Positions 9,852 through 19,496 are shown, counted from the first letter of the stretch. The stretch is 64,000 bases of DNA from Ruminococcus sp. Marseille-P6503 (GCF_900604945.1 NZ_UWPB01000002.1:1-64000); one strand, 5' to 3'. Translations and numbers: made by a program. The notes: a model not told the origin generated them from the sequence alone.

Positions 9852-11762
9852 CTATATTTCCATTATAATAGGCAGTATCATCGGACTTCTCTTTGTCTTT
9901 AAATAAATATAATCCGAAAGGCTGTCTCTCATTTTCCCCTTGATCGCATTCCATTCCTTCATATCGTGGTCAAGACAATCCTGCAGTGTCTCGCTTAGCA
10001 GACGCTTGGCTTCATCCATAAGCTCCTCGCTTTCCCTTACGTACACAAAGCCTCTTGAAACAACGTCCGGACCGGCAAGTATCTCGCCCGACATTCTGTC
10101 TATGGTAGCCACGGCAATTATAAGGCCGTCCTGCGCCAGATGCTTTCTGTCCCTAAGCACGATCGCGCCCACATCTCCGACGCCGAGTCCGTCAACAAGA
10201 ACCTTTCCCGCCGGAACCTGTCCCGTTACCTTCATATCCACTCCGTCGGTTTCGATGACGTTGCCTATTTCGCCGATAATAATATTGTTTTCCGGTATCC
10301 CCACAGACATAGCGGTAGCCTTATGCTTGACAAGGTGCTTATACTCGCCGTGCACAGGAATAAAAAACTTTGGCTTGGTTATCGAAAGAATGAGCTTCTG
10401 CTCCTCCTGACAGGCATGACCTGAAACGTGAACGTCGTACATAGCCTCGTAAACGACCTCGGAGCCCAGCTTCATAAGCTCGTTTACCACCCTTGTCACA
10501 TACTTTTCGTTTCCCGGGATCGGATTGGCAGAGATAATAATAAAATCCTGCGGAGTTATAGACACCTGACGATGCTCGCCCATAGCCATTCTGGTCAGCG
10601 CCGACATAGGCTCGCCCTGACTTCCGGTAGTTACTATGCACATTTTCTCGGCGGGGTATCTTGATATCATGTCGATATCAACAAGAACTCCCTCAGGAAC
10701 CTTAAGATAGCCCAGCTCGATTCCCTTGCCCATTACGTTGACCATGCTTCTGCCCGAAACGGCAACCTTCCTTCCTGTAGCCGCCGCGCGGTTTATGATC
10801 TGCTGAACCCTGTGGATATTTGAAGCGAAGGTAGCAATAATTATACGCTTTCCGTCCGCCTGGGAAAACAGCTTTTCAAAGCTTTCTCCCACCTTTCTCT
10901 CGCTCATGGTAAATCCCGGCCGCTCCGAGTTGGTGGAATCCGACATAAGCGCCAGAACGCCCTTGTTTCCAAGCTCCGCGAAACGGGCGAGATCAATGAT
11001 ACCGCCCTCAATAGGAGTATAATCCACCTTGAAATCGCCTGTATGGATAATTACGCCTGCCGGCGTGTGAACCGCCATTCCCACAGCGTCGGGGATAGAA
11101 TGGTTGACTCTTATGAACTCAACCGCCATACAGCCCAGCTTTACCGTCTGTCTGGGAGTAACGGTATTAAGCTGAACCGAGCCGAGAAGCCCGTGCTCCT
11201 TCAGCTTTCCCTCAAGCAGACCGAGAGTCAGCCTTGTTCCGTAAACAGGAACATTGAATTTTTTCAGAAAATAAGGCAGACCTCCGATATGATCCTCGTG
11301 CCCGTGGGTAATTACCACGCCTCTGAGCTTATCGGTATTTTTTTCAATATATGTGAAATCGGGGATAACTATATCTACTCCCAGCATTTCGCTGTCGGGA
11401 AAAGCCAGTCCGCAGTCGATTATAAACATATCGTTAGCGCATTCGATACAGGTGAAATTCTTTCCGATCTCGTTAAGTCCTCCCAGCGGTATGATCCTGA
11501 CCGGAGTTTTTCTCTGAGTATCCCTCTGAGGACGCTTCTGCGTCTGTCTGGACCTTAACGTCCCCGACGCCGGCTTTGAAGCTTCCGCCTTTCTGTTTGT
11601 ATTCAGATTAGGCAGGCTTTTTACCGTTTTCTTCGTCCTGGGCTCCGCGGAAGCCTGCTCGGAGGAAACAACTGCGTCCGTTCCCTGAATTTTGCCTCCG
11701 CCCGTCCTTCTGATTAATTTTCTTGCAGTATTCTTTGCACCGTTTCCGTTCTGAATATTCAT
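9852..11762 (-). CDS. rnj: Ribonuclease J
   Basis: RNase J is a metallo-beta-lactamase/beta-CASP RNase with endonuclease and 5'-3' exonuclease activity, central to mRNA decay in Firmicutes. The zinc motif is HGHEDHIGG, followed by HTGDFKVDYTP, the beta-CASP motifs and the C-terminal HVSGHA. The 636-aa protein carries an unusually basic, low-complexity extension of roughly 85 residues before the core (RIIPLGGLNEIGKN). The start at 11762 has only a weak ribosome site, so the true start could be internal. A promoter about 250 bp upstream gives a long leader. gdpP follows 83 bp downstream. Confidence 0.93.
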   Translation of the reverse strand: MNIQNGNGAKNTARKLIRRTGGGKIQGTDAVVSSEQASAEPRTKKTVKSLPNLNTNRKAEASKPASGTLRSRQTQKRPQRDTQRKTPVRIIPLGGLNEIGKNFTCIECANDMFIIDCGLAFPDSEMLGVDIVIPDFTYIEKNTDKLRGVVITHGHEDHIGGLPYFLKKFNVPVYGTRLTLGLLEGKLKEHGLLGSVQLNTVTPRQTVKLGCMAVEFIRVNHSIPDAVGMAVHTPAGVIIHTGDFKVDYTPIEGGIIDLARFAELGNKGVLALMSDSTNSERPGFTMSERKVGESFEKLFSQADGKRIIIATFASNIHRVQQIINRAAATGRKVAVSGRSMVNVMGKGIELGYLKVPEGVLVDIDMISRYPAEKMCIVTTGSQGEPMSALTRMAMGEHRQVSITPQDFIIISANPIPGNEKYVTRVVNELMKLGSEVVYEAMYDVHVSGHACQEEQKLILSITKPKFFIPVHGEYKHLVKHKATAMSVGIPENNIIIGEIGNVIETDGVDMKVTGQVPAGKVLVDGLGVGDVGAIVLRDRKHLAQDGLIIAVATIDRMSGEILAGPDVVSRGFVYVRESEELMDEAKRLLSETLQDCLDHDMKEWNAIKGKMRDSLSDYIYLKTKRSPMILPIIMEI

Positions 11763-12068
11763 TTACACAATTCTCAAGACCTGACCGTATGTCTGGATTA
11801 AGGCAACACAAACAAACGGCAGGCCGTGATAATACTCCTTCCTTCTCGAGCCTTCGCTCTGTTTTATTCGATTTTTCCGTTGCATTACAGCCGGAATCGC
11901 TCAAGCGGCAGGAAGCCCGCCGTTTTATTTCAATGACGTAATAGTATGATCAGGCGATTCCGGCGCAGGTGACCGCAAAAACTGCGATCCGTCCGAACAA
12001 AAATATCTGATATCATTGTACTCTCTTTTTGCGGTCTTGTCAAGTGATTTTTTATGAAGCCCTTGCAG
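11763..12068 (-). other. rnj leader and intergenic region
   Basis: This stretch has no convincing gene. It contains the rnj promoter and an untranslated leader of about 245 nt. An 11-bp inverted repeat (11971-11981 and 12026-12036, arm GACCGCAAAAA) has one arm inside the promoter spacer and the other about 30 bp into the transcript. A purine-rich AAGGAAGGAG near 11830-11842 resembles a ribosome site but is not followed by a usable start codon. Confidence 0.55.
12015..12043 (-). promoter_or_regulatory. Sigma-A promoter of rnj
   Basis: On the minus strand, TTGACA (12043-12038) and TACAAT (12020-12015) are separated by 17 bp, one mismatch from the sigma-A consensus. Transcription should start near 12008. 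An inverted-repeat arm falls inside the spacer. Confidence 0.8.
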
Positions 12069-14390
12069 TTACTTCCTTATCTGATCCTCAGCGGCTTTGA
12101 TTTTCTGCTGAATCTCGTCGCATAAGGAGCAGGCGGTTTCAGACCTGAAGCTTTCCGCAAATATCATTATTCCGCTTCCGCTTTTCAGAGGTCTGATTAC
12201 GGCTCTCGATTCATCTCCCTGATATACAACGCCCTCGGAGCCGCCGGACTTCGCCAGAGTAAATTCCTTTATAAGTCTGCCGGGACTGCAGTTTACGCTG
12301 ACAAACCTTTGCGTGGTATAAAATCTTGGAATATCTCCCGCCGCGTCGGACAGCGTTATCCCCTTTTCCGACAGATACGACAGGATCATGACCGCCAGCA
12401 CCAGGCCGTCCCTTACAAAGAAATTATCCGGTCTTTTGGCAACCTTTCTCGCCTCCTCGTCCTCATCGCTGTCGGAGCAGTTGTAATACCGGTACAGCCT
12501 GCCGTTTTCTTCCTCCGCAAGGCTGTCCGCGCCCATCGGGAACGAATAGGGGATCGAAACGGGTATTTTTTTCTCATAGGCTATCTTCATAGCCAGCAGC
12601 ACAAGACGCTCATGAAAAACGTATCCCGTTTTGTCATTGTAGGCGGAGCAGGAGCTGCCGTCCGGCGAAAGATGAAAAACTATCCGCTCTCCGTCTATAT
12701 CGTTTCTTGAATGAAACAATTCCTCGCTTATTCTTGCCGTTTTTGCATCAGAGGTTCTTATTTCCGCGTTTACTCCATTGAATTTCGCCGGAAGCATATC
12801 GCGCAGAAACATTTCATACAAAACCCCCACTCCGCGCATATCAAGCCTCCTGCCGTAGCTGTGGTATGAAAGCTGACGGAAATCATATCTGTTGAACGCT
12901 TCTTCTATTTTGTGCTCGGTTTCTCTTTTCAGCGGAAGCCCGCCTCTCTCCATCAGCTTTATTTTTTCCGAATAGTCGGCGGCGGCAAAGCAGCCCAGCT
13001 TCGCGGTAAGTCTGTTTACCGCGAACATTACCTGCTGCGCTGTACATTCGCCGAGATCAAAAACCGTTATGCCGCTGGAAAGCAGTCCCGCAATAAAGCT
13101 TGAACAAAGAGCCTCGGCGCTCGGGCCGCCGCTCCAGCCCGCTACGACGACTTCTCCGATGTCCATCGCCGTTCCGACCGCCATTCCGAATCTGGCGGTA
13201 TCCGACGGCAGCGTTATGCAGGAATCGAAACCGTAAGAACAGTCGTCGTCGATAAAGGCAGGCTTTCCCATGCCTATTCTGACGTTTTCCCCGACTACCG
13301 AGCCGTGGGCGACCTCCTTGCCCGCCCAGATCTTTACTCCGTCCAGTATTCCGGCACCCTCGCCTATGCGGCTTCTCTCGCCGACCACCGAATTTTCTCC
13401 GCAGCTGGCAGATTTCATAAGCCTTGCGCCGGCGCATACGACGCAGGACATAAGCTCGCACCTTGAAGAAATATAAGCTCCTTTGCCGACATAAGCGCCG
13501 CTTATTCTGACGCGCTTTTCAATATAAGCGCCGTCGTCGATAACGCTGCCGGGCTCTATTACCGTTCCGGATTCTATTACAACGTTCCTGCCGATATACG
13601 CCGGAGGAACTATTGAAACTCCGCTGAAATTGCTGAGCGTATCGGTATAGATACCGCCGTCGTTCTGCCGAGCCGAAAAGGAAAGCCCCGTTTTTCCTTC
13701 AAGAATATTTTTCTGGCAGTCAAGAAAGCCCTGCGCGTCGGTTATTTTGTGCCAGAAATCAACAGTTCCGTATGTGTATATCTTGCAGCCGTCTGAAATC
13801 ATCTGCGGAACGGCGTCCTCGATAACGTCGGCAAAGGAATTAAAATCATAATTTTCAAGTATTCCTGAGGAAAGCACATAAACTCCGGTAAAAGCATGGA
13901 CCGCCGAGGTGTTTTCAGCGCTGGGGTATTTTGCAGACGACGTTATCATATTATTTTTATCGATCGCAAAGCATATGTGTCTGTTAGTCTGAGGCTCCTG
14001 TCTTGTAACAAAGGTCGCCTCGGATTTTTTAGCCCTGTGATAATCAATTATTCCGTTCAGATCAAAATCAAATACGCAGTTGGCCTCGCATACGAGAATA
14101 TCCTCTCCGTTTTTCGCGGCATACGCCACCGCCGGAGCGGTACCCGTCTGCTCCGCGCTGGTAAAGTACAGCTTTATTCCCTTGTATTCGCAGGATTCAA
14201 ATTCCTCTATGACCTGTCCTCCAAGATACCCGAGCGCCAGAGTAGCCTCTTTGAAGCCCGCCTTTTTAAGCTGGTCCAGCGTGTATGACAACACGTTTTT
14301 GCCCAGTATCCTCAGAAGCGCCGCCGGCGTACAAGCGGTCATCGGCATAAGCCTTTCTCCTCGTCCTCCGCATAAAATAACAGCCTGCAT
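12069..14390 (-). CDS. Sugar-1-P nucleotidyltransferase / degenerate phosphohexomutase fusion
   Basis: The 773-aa protein begins with an NTP-transferase domain (about 1-235; MQAVILCGGRGERLMPMT nucleotide loop). A left-handed beta-helix of hexapeptide repeats (about 245-385) follows, then an alpha-D-phosphohexomutase region (about 395-770). This architecture is known from GDP-mannose/ADP-glucose pyrophosphorylase-like proteins. The mutase part lacks the usual catalytic loop: where TASHNP is expected it reads AADYSEKIKL. The metal loop DxDxDR is not recognisable (SPDGSSCSAYND), nor is the GEXSG sugar loop. I infer an active nucleotidyltransferase with a mutase-like scaffold or sensor domain. 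The substrate is unknown. GGAGG 8 nt upstream supports the start. Confidence 0.85.
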   Translation of the reverse strand: MQAVILCGGRGERLMPMTACTPAALLRILGKNVLSYTLDQLKKAGFKEATLALGYLGGQVIEEFESCEYKGIKLYFTSAEQTGTAPAVAYAAKNGEDILVCEANCVFDFDLNGIIDYHRAKKSEATFVTRQEPQTNRHICFAIDKNNMITSSAKYPSAENTSAVHAFTGVYVLSSGILENYDFNSFADVIEDAVPQMISDGCKIYTYGTVDFWHKITDAQGFLDCQKNILEGKTGLSFSARQNDGGIYTDTLSNFSGVSIVPPAYIGRNVVIESGTVIEPGSVIDDGAYIEKRVRISGAYVGKGAYISSRCELMSCVVCAGARLMKSASCGENSVVGERSRIGEGAGILDGVKIWAGKEVAHGSVVGENVRIGMGKPAFIDDDCSYGFDSCITLPSDTARFGMAVGTAMDIGEVVVAGWSGGPSAEALCSSFIAGLLSSGITVFDLGECTAQQVMFAVNRLTAKLGCFAAADYSEKIKLMERGGLPLKRETEHKIEEAFNRYDFRQLSYHSYGRRLDMRGVGVLYEMFLRDMLPAKFNGVNAEIRTSDAKTARISEELFHSRNDIDGERIVFHLSPDGSSCSAYNDKTGYVFHERLVLLAMKIAYEKKIPVSIPYSFPMGADSLAEEENGRLYRYYNCSDSDEDEEARKVAKRPDNFFVRDGLVLAVMILSYLSEKGITLSDAAGDIPRFYTTQRFVSVNCSPGRLIKEFTLAKSGGSEGVVYQGDESRAVIRPLKSGSGIMIFAESFRSETACSLCDEIQQKIKAAEDQIRK

Positions 14391-14528
14391 AAATTATACC
14401 TCCGTAATAAATATTTGTATTTATTATTGGTACGATAATGCAGTTTATTCAACATATCCGCTCAGTAATATTCGTTCGGAGATGTACTCATTATTATTTT
14501 GATAAAACAAAAAAATAAATAATACGTC

Positions 14529-14557
14529 TTTTCAATAAAACTTTATTGTGCTATAAT
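14529..14557 (+). promoter_or_regulatory. Candidate promoter of the PcrA helicase gene
   Basis: TATAAT at 14552-14557 is a perfect -10, and TTTTCA 17 bp upstream is a weaker -35. The leader between it and the ATG at 14628 contains a 14-bp all-GC palindrome (14590-14603). Confidence 0.55.
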
Positions 14558-14627
14558 ATCCTTATGCCGAATTACCGCCGCTTTTTTAAGCGCGCCGGCG
14601 CGCAAACATGAAAGGGAGATTTATAGT

Positions 14628-16994
14628 ATGCCAGAAAATTATAACCTTCTGAAAAACAAAGCACTTGAAAAATATTTTTCCGGCTTAAATAAAGAACAGC
14701 AAAAAGCCGTTTTTAAAATAAATGGTCCTCTGCTTATTCTCGCGGGAGCAGGCAGCGGAAAAACCACCGTTCTTATCAACAGGATCGCCAACATGATATA
14801 TTTCGGAAACGCCTACGGCAGCGAGGAGGGATACGGGCTTCATTCAGACGACGATCTGCGTTTTCTGAAGGACTATGCCGAAGGCAGGACAGACGACAGC
14901 GCACGACTCGCCGATATAGTGGCTTACGAATGTGTAAAGCCCTGGAGTATTCTTGCGATCACATTTACTAATAAAGCGGCGGGAGAGCTGAAAAGCCGTC
15001 TGTCGGATATGCTGGGAGAAGCCGGAGGTCAGATAACCGCGGCAACCTTCCACTCGGTCTGCGTGCGCATTCTCAGGCGAGAAAGCGAAAAGCTCGGATA
15101 CGGCAAAAGCTTTACCATCTACGATTCGGACGATTCCAAGCGAGTTATAAAATCCGCTTTGCAGGAGCTTGATATTTCAGACAAGATGTTTCCTCCCAAA
15201 ATGCTGCTTGCCGAAATATCTCATCAGAAGGATATGATGATCGGTCCCGACGAATTTCTTGCAGACGCAGGCCAGGATTACCGCCTTACTACCATCGGAA
15301 GGGTATATAAGCGCTACCAGCGTAAGCTGAAGGACGCCGACGCCATGGATTTCGACGATATCATATGCAATACGGTCAAGCTGTTCGAGCAGGAGCCGGA
15401 CGTACTGGATCATTACCGTAATTTATATAAGTATATTATGGTAGACGAGTATCAGGATACCAATATGGTTCAGTTCCGTCTTATTTCTCTTCTTTCGGAA
15501 AAATACAGGAACCTCTGCGTGGTCGGCGACGACGACCAGAGCATATATAAATTCAGGGGAGCGACTATTGAAAATATCCTTTCCTTTGAGGATACCTTCT
15601 CTTGCGAGCCGGAAACCGACGTTATAAGACTTGAGCAGAACTACCGCTCCACACAGAACATTCTTACCTGCGCCAACGAGCTTATAAAGAATAACATTGG
15701 AAGAAAGGGCAAAAATCTCTGGACGGACAAAGGCGACGGAGAAAAGGTGGTCGTCTACAGATCCGCCACCGAAAAGGGAGAATCGGCGTTTATTACCGAA
15801 ACTGTACTTGAAAACGTCAACAGCGGCAGAAAATTCGGCGATCACGCGGTGCTCTACAGAATGAACGCCCAGTCAAACTCAATAGAGCAGGCGTTTATAA
15901 AAAGCGGCATACCCTACCGTATATTCGGGGGACTAAAATTCTACGACCGAAAAGAAATCAGAGATATTACAGCCTATCTTTCCGTAATAAACAATCATTC
16001 GGATATGCTGAGGCTCAGGCGTATCATAAACGAGCCTAAGCGAGGCATAGGAGACGCGACGGTCGGCGCTCTGGAGCAGATCGCTTCCGACCTCGGCGAA
16101 GATCCGATAAGCGTCATGCTTGATTCTCCCGAGCTAGCTCCCCTCGCCAAAAAATCAAAGACGCTTCATTCCCTTGCTGAAATGTTCAAATACCTTACCG
16201 ATATTGCCGAAACGCTTTCACTTGAAGAACTGCTGGACGAGCTGCTGAGCAAGAGCGGATATGAAAAATATCTTCTGGAGCAGGGCGAAGAGGGGCTTAT
16301 GCGGCTGGAAAATATAAACGAGCTGAAATCCACTATGGCAAATTACGAGGAAAACGCCGAAGAGCCTTCGCTTTCCGGATTTCTGGAAGAAATTTCGCTG
16401 TACACCGATATAGACAGCTTTGACGAAAGCTCAGATTATGTGGCGATGATGACGATGCATTCCGCGAAGGGACTGGAATTTCCCTGCGTTTTCGTAGTCG
16501 GAATGGAGGAAAACATATTCCCGTCCGCCCGCAGCATGGAATCCGAGGCTGACATTGAGGAAGAAAGGCGTCTTGCATATGTGGCGCTTACCCGCGCAAA
16601 GGAGCGGCTGTATCTTACCCATGCCGCCGAAAGACTGCTGTACGGCCGCACCGAGCGCAACCGCATTTCACGCTTTGTAAAGGAGCTTCCCCCTGATAAC
16701 TGCGTTAAACAGGAGGAACAGGGACTTTCCTCTGCGCTGGCTCAGTCAAGCGGCGGCGTTCAGCCGACCCACAGCATGACTCTCCAGCAGCAGCTTGCTC
16801 AGAAGCGTTCGGATAAAACAGAAGCCGTAAACGAGATATTCAGTCCCGGAGATCGCGTCCGTCACCGTATTTTCGGAGAGGGAACGGTGCTTACCGCGAA
16901 AAGAATGGGCAACGACACTCTGCTTGAGATCGCTTTTGAAAGCAAAGGCACCAAGAAAATCATGGCCAACTTTGCCAAGATAAAAAAAATATAA
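14628..16994 (+). CDS. pcrA: ATP-dependent DNA helicase PcrA/UvrD
   Basis: This superfamily-1 3'-5' helicase acts in repair, plasmid replication and transcription-conflict resolution. The 788-aa protein shows motif I GAGSGKTTVLINR, motif Ia AITFTNKAAGELK, motif II VDEYQDTN, motif III GDDDQSIYKFRGA, motif IV LEQNYRST, motif V TMHSAKGLEFPCVF and motif VI VALTRAKERLYL. An insert of about 50 residues after motif I (YGSEEGYGLHSDDDLRF) is longer than usual. The C-terminus has the GDRVRHRIFGEGTV element that contacts RNA polymerase in PcrA. GAAAGGGAG gives a strong ribosome site and a hairpin terminator follows. It is transcribed alone. Confidence 0.95.
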   Translation: MPENYNLLKNKALEKYFSGLNKEQQKAVFKINGPLLILAGAGSGKTTVLINRIANMIYFGNAYGSEEGYGLHSDDDLRFLKDYAEGRTDDSARLADIVAYECVKPWSILAITFTNKAAGELKSRLSDMLGEAGGQITAATFHSVCVRILRRESEKLGYGKSFTIYDSDDSKRVIKSALQELDISDKMFPPKMLLAEISHQKDMMIGPDEFLADAGQDYRLTTIGRVYKRYQRKLKDADAMDFDDIICNTVKLFEQEPDVLDHYRNLYKYIMVDEYQDTNMVQFRLISLLSEKYRNLCVVGDDDQSIYKFRGATIENILSFEDTFSCEPETDVIRLEQNYRSTQNILTCANELIKNNIGRKGKNLWTDKGDGEKVVVYRSATEKGESAFITETVLENVNSGRKFGDHAVLYRMNAQSNSIEQAFIKSGIPYRIFGGLKFYDRKEIRDITAYLSVINNHSDMLRLRRIINEPKRGIGDATVGALEQIASDLGEDPISVMLDSPELAPLAKKSKTLHSLAEMFKYLTDIAETLSLEELLDELLSKSGYEKYLLEQGEEGLMRLENINELKSTMANYEENAEEPSLSGFLEEISLYTDIDSFDESSDYVAMMTMHSAKGLEFPCVFVVGMEENIFPSARSMESEADIEEERRLAYVALTRAKERLYLTHAAERLLYGRTERNRISRFVKELPPDNCVKQEEQGLSSALAQSSGGVQPTHSMTLQQQLAQKRSDKTEAVNEIFSPGDRVRHRIFGEGTVLTAKRMGNDTLLEIAFESKGTKKIMANFAKIKKI

Positions 16995-17000
16995 CAAAAC

Positions 17001-17036
17001 AATGCCGGCAGACACAAAAAAGTGCCTGCCGGCATT
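17001..17036. terminator. Bidirectional terminator
   Basis: A stem with left arm 17001-17015 (AATGCCGGCAG then ACAC) and right arm 17022-17036 has an A6 loop. It lies 6 bp after the helicase stop and between convergent genes, so it may serve both strands, although T tracts are short. Confidence 0.65.
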
Positions 17037-17081
17037 TGTAATGCGCAAAAAGGCGGCATAAGCGCCCTGTATTTTCTGTGC

Positions 17082-17501
17082 TCAAGCTCTGCCGGGCTTT
17101 AATCTGCCCTCCGCGCCAGCGACTGATACGTCGTAAAAGCTTCTTACATTATCGCTCTCTCCGTCTTTCAGCCTTCTCCATACTTTATTTATGGGATAGA
17201 CAGCGTTGTCGTTATCCTTTTTCAGAAAAGGTACTCCGTCCTCGTCCGACGACCATGAATAGCCTAAGCCGGCAAGACGGTTGTGCAGCAGCGTCTGACC
17301 CAGATACGCTCCGAAAACCACTGCTAAATTCCACAGATAAATATCGCTTGCTCCGCTTTCCCTTGCATATTTTGACTGACCGTCAAGCAGCTGTTCAAGC
17401 GAAAGCACGCTGTCGGGAGTGTAATCCAGCGTCCAGCCTCCCGAAGCCGCGGTTTTCACAGCCTTCCGGCATATCTCTGAAATGTTCACGTCGGTCACCA
17501 T
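17082..17501 (-). CDS. DUF3806-like protein
   Basis: This 139-aa soluble protein has no signal peptide or membrane segment. The middle and end (VFGAYLGQTLLHN, GVPFLKK, VYPINKVWRRLKDG, VRSFYDV) resemble the DUF3806/immunity-like family, whose members share a GxYLGE element followed by a short beta region and K(V/A)-(W/Y)-(R/K)-R-L. No catalytic residues are evident. It starts 9 bp after the pullulanase stop on the same strand, so the two are probably co-transcribed. The function is unknown, and the family assignment comes from memory of the pattern, not a search. Confidence 0.6.
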   Translation of the reverse strand: MVTDVNISEICRKAVKTAASGGWTLDYTPDSVLSLEQLLDGQSKYARESGASDIYLWNLAVVFGAYLGQTLLHNRLAGLGYSWSSDEDGVPFLKKDNDNAVYPINKVWRRLKDGESDNVRSFYDVSVAGAEGRLKPGRA

Positions 17502-17510
17502 GTCCGCCTC

Positions 17511-19472
17511 CTAGCCTTTAATTCTTTTAAAAACCATAGCCGAGATCGGAGGCACGTTTACGTTGCCTCTTATCGGAAACTTGTTCATTTTGCCCTGTTC
17601 GTTAAGACGGGTATAGAACCTGCCCTCCGGCAGGGAAATGTTTCTCTTTTCAGGATAGGGATTAAATGCCGCTATCAGGCACGATTCATTATCCTCCAGC
17701 TTGAAGGCTACAAAGCAGTCGTCTCCAGTATTGAGAAATTTCAGACATCTGCCCACCTCGTCCTTGGTTCTCAGCCTGAACAGAGGATTGTTCCTTCTTA
17801 CCCTTATCAGCGCCTTGTAGTAATTAAAAACATCTATATTTTCGTATTTTTCATTCCATCTGACCGCGTTAGTATAATCGGGAGCGTTATAGCTGTCATG
17901 ACTGAATATATTTACCTCATCGGCCTGCTCGCCCTCCGGCAGAAGCCTGGGCTTTGAGCGTAGAAAGTCCTGGCCGAGCTGTAAAAACGGCACTCCCTGA
18001 GCCAGAATGATTATCGCCGCCGCCAGCTTATCCATTCTGATCCGTTCCTCTCTGGAATTATGCTTCGCTGAAATTGCAAGCTTGTCCCAGAGGGTATGGT
18101 TATCGTGAGCCTCGCAGTAATTTATCGCCTGCTCAGGCTCAAAGGCCCAGCAAGCCTCAGGAGCCATATCGTTCAGCTGCCAGTGAGGTACGGAGCCGGC
18201 TATTCCCCTTTTCAGCGTATGGACTGTATTTACGTTTCCGCTTACAAAGCCTTTGTCATAAGGATTGAAGGTCCCGCCCTTGACCGCGTCGCGTATATTG
18301 TCGTTGAAAAGACCGACTCTTCCGAACTGATAGGAATTCCATTTGAACGCGAGCAGATCGCTGCGAACAGGGGATTCGCCCCCCGCCCAGCCCTCTCCGT
18401 ACATAAGCAGCGCGGGATCAAATTTATTCAGCTCGTCCCTTATAATATTAACCGTTTCAATATCGTGCAGACCCATCAGATCAAATCTGAAGCCGTCCAG
18501 CTTATATTCCGACGCAAGAAATTTAAGCGAATTAATCATGAATCTTCTGTACATCAGATGATCAGAAGCCGTTTCATTTCCGCAGCCCGAGCCGTTTGAA
18601 AATTTTCCGTCCTTGCCGCGGCGGTGATAATATCCGGGAAAGCTTTTATGAAACGCCGATTCCTCGGTATAATAGGTATGATTATAAACAACGTCCATAA
18701 TAACGCCTATACCGTTCCTGTGAAGAGCCATTATCAGCTTTTTAAACTCGTTTACGCGCTTTGCCGGATTTTCCGGATCGGAGGAATAGGAGCCCTCAAG
18801 ACAATTGTAATTAAGCGGATCGTAGCCCCAGTTGTACTGCGCTTTATAGGGCTTGCTTTCGTCAACCGTCGCATAGTCGAACACCGGAAGCAGCTGAACG
18901 TGAGTTATCCCCAGCTCTTTTAAATGGTCAAGGCAGGTAGCCGCGTCCTTATACTTTGTTCCTGTCTGGGTAAAGGCAGAAAATTTTCCCTTATCCTCCC
19001 ACGGGATACCGCTGGTTTCGTCGATTGAGAAATCCCGCACATGACACTCGTAAATAACCGCGTCGCATATGCTGTCGCAGCGGGGTCTTGACGCCTTATC
19101 CCAGCCGTAAGGGTCAGTTTTTTTCATATCAAGGATACAGCCGCGCTTTCCGTTTACTCCGCAGGCTCTGGCGTATATATCTATCGTTTCGTATTTGTCC
19201 TTATTGTCAAATTCGTATGTGAAGGTATAGAAAACCCCCTCGGCAATTCTCAGAAGCTCCACAAACCACACTCCGTGCCAGTGCCTCTCCATAGGCAGAG
19301 TTTCAATCAGATTATCTCCCTGACCGTCGGTATAAAGATTAAGGTATACCGCCGTCGCAAGCGGGGACCAGGTTCTGAACTGTGTTTTTCCCTCTCTGAA
19401 ACACACTCCCAGGTCGTCTCCGTCGTATGCGTTATCCCTGTCAAACTGCTGATAATCCGTTATATTATACAT
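17511..19472 (-). CDS. pulA: Type I pullulanase (GH13 debranching enzyme)
   Basis: This enzyme hydrolyses alpha-1,6 branches in pullulan, glycogen or limit dextrins. The N-terminal CBM48-like region precedes the GH13 barrel with the type I pullulanase signature YNWGYDPLNYN. The conserved regions are DVVYNHTY, DGFRFDLMG (nucleophile Asp), MYGEGW (acid/base Glu) and YCEAHDNHTLWD. There is no signal peptide, so it acts in the cytoplasm, consistent with glycogen or imported maltodextrin use alongside MalQ and GlgP about 10 kb away. ATG at 19472 has AAGGGG 8 nt upstream; a TTG six codons earlier is a weaker alternative. Confidence 0.93.
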   Translation of the reverse strand: MYNITDYQQFDRDNAYDGDDLGVCFREGKTQFRTWSPLATAVYLNLYTDGQGDNLIETLPMERHWHGVWFVELLRIAEGVFYTFTYEFDNKDKYETIDIYARACGVNGKRGCILDMKKTDPYGWDKASRPRCDSICDAVIYECHVRDFSIDETSGIPWEDKGKFSAFTQTGTKYKDAATCLDHLKELGITHVQLLPVFDYATVDESKPYKAQYNWGYDPLNYNCLEGSYSSDPENPAKRVNEFKKLIMALHRNGIGVIMDVVYNHTYYTEESAFHKSFPGYYHRRGKDGKFSNGSGCGNETASDHLMYRRFMINSLKFLASEYKLDGFRFDLMGLHDIETVNIIRDELNKFDPALLMYGEGWAGGESPVRSDLLAFKWNSYQFGRVGLFNDNIRDAVKGGTFNPYDKGFVSGNVNTVHTLKRGIAGSVPHWQLNDMAPEACWAFEPEQAINYCEAHDNHTLWDKLAISAKHNSREERIRMDKLAAAIIILAQGVPFLQLGQDFLRSKPRLLPEGEQADEVNIFSHDSYNAPDYTNAVRWNEKYENIDVFNYYKALIRVRRNNPLFRLRTKDEVGRCLKFLNTGDDCFVAFKLEDNESCLIAAFNPYPEKRNISLPEGRFYTRLNEQGKMNKFPIRGNVNVPPISAMVFKRIKG

Positions 19473-19496
19473 CTGCTCCGCCCCTTGCAATTATAT

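Noticed and set aside
11608-11904. 98-aa minus-strand frame overlapping the rnj start
   Set aside because: It opens with TTG without a ribosome site and runs in another frame of rnj; rnj is clearly the coding frame.
12309-12710. Long open frames antisense to real genes, here and also at 7741-8814 and 29523-30482
   Set aside because: They mirror strongly coding genes on the other strand (shadow frames) and have no ribosome sites or recognisable domains.
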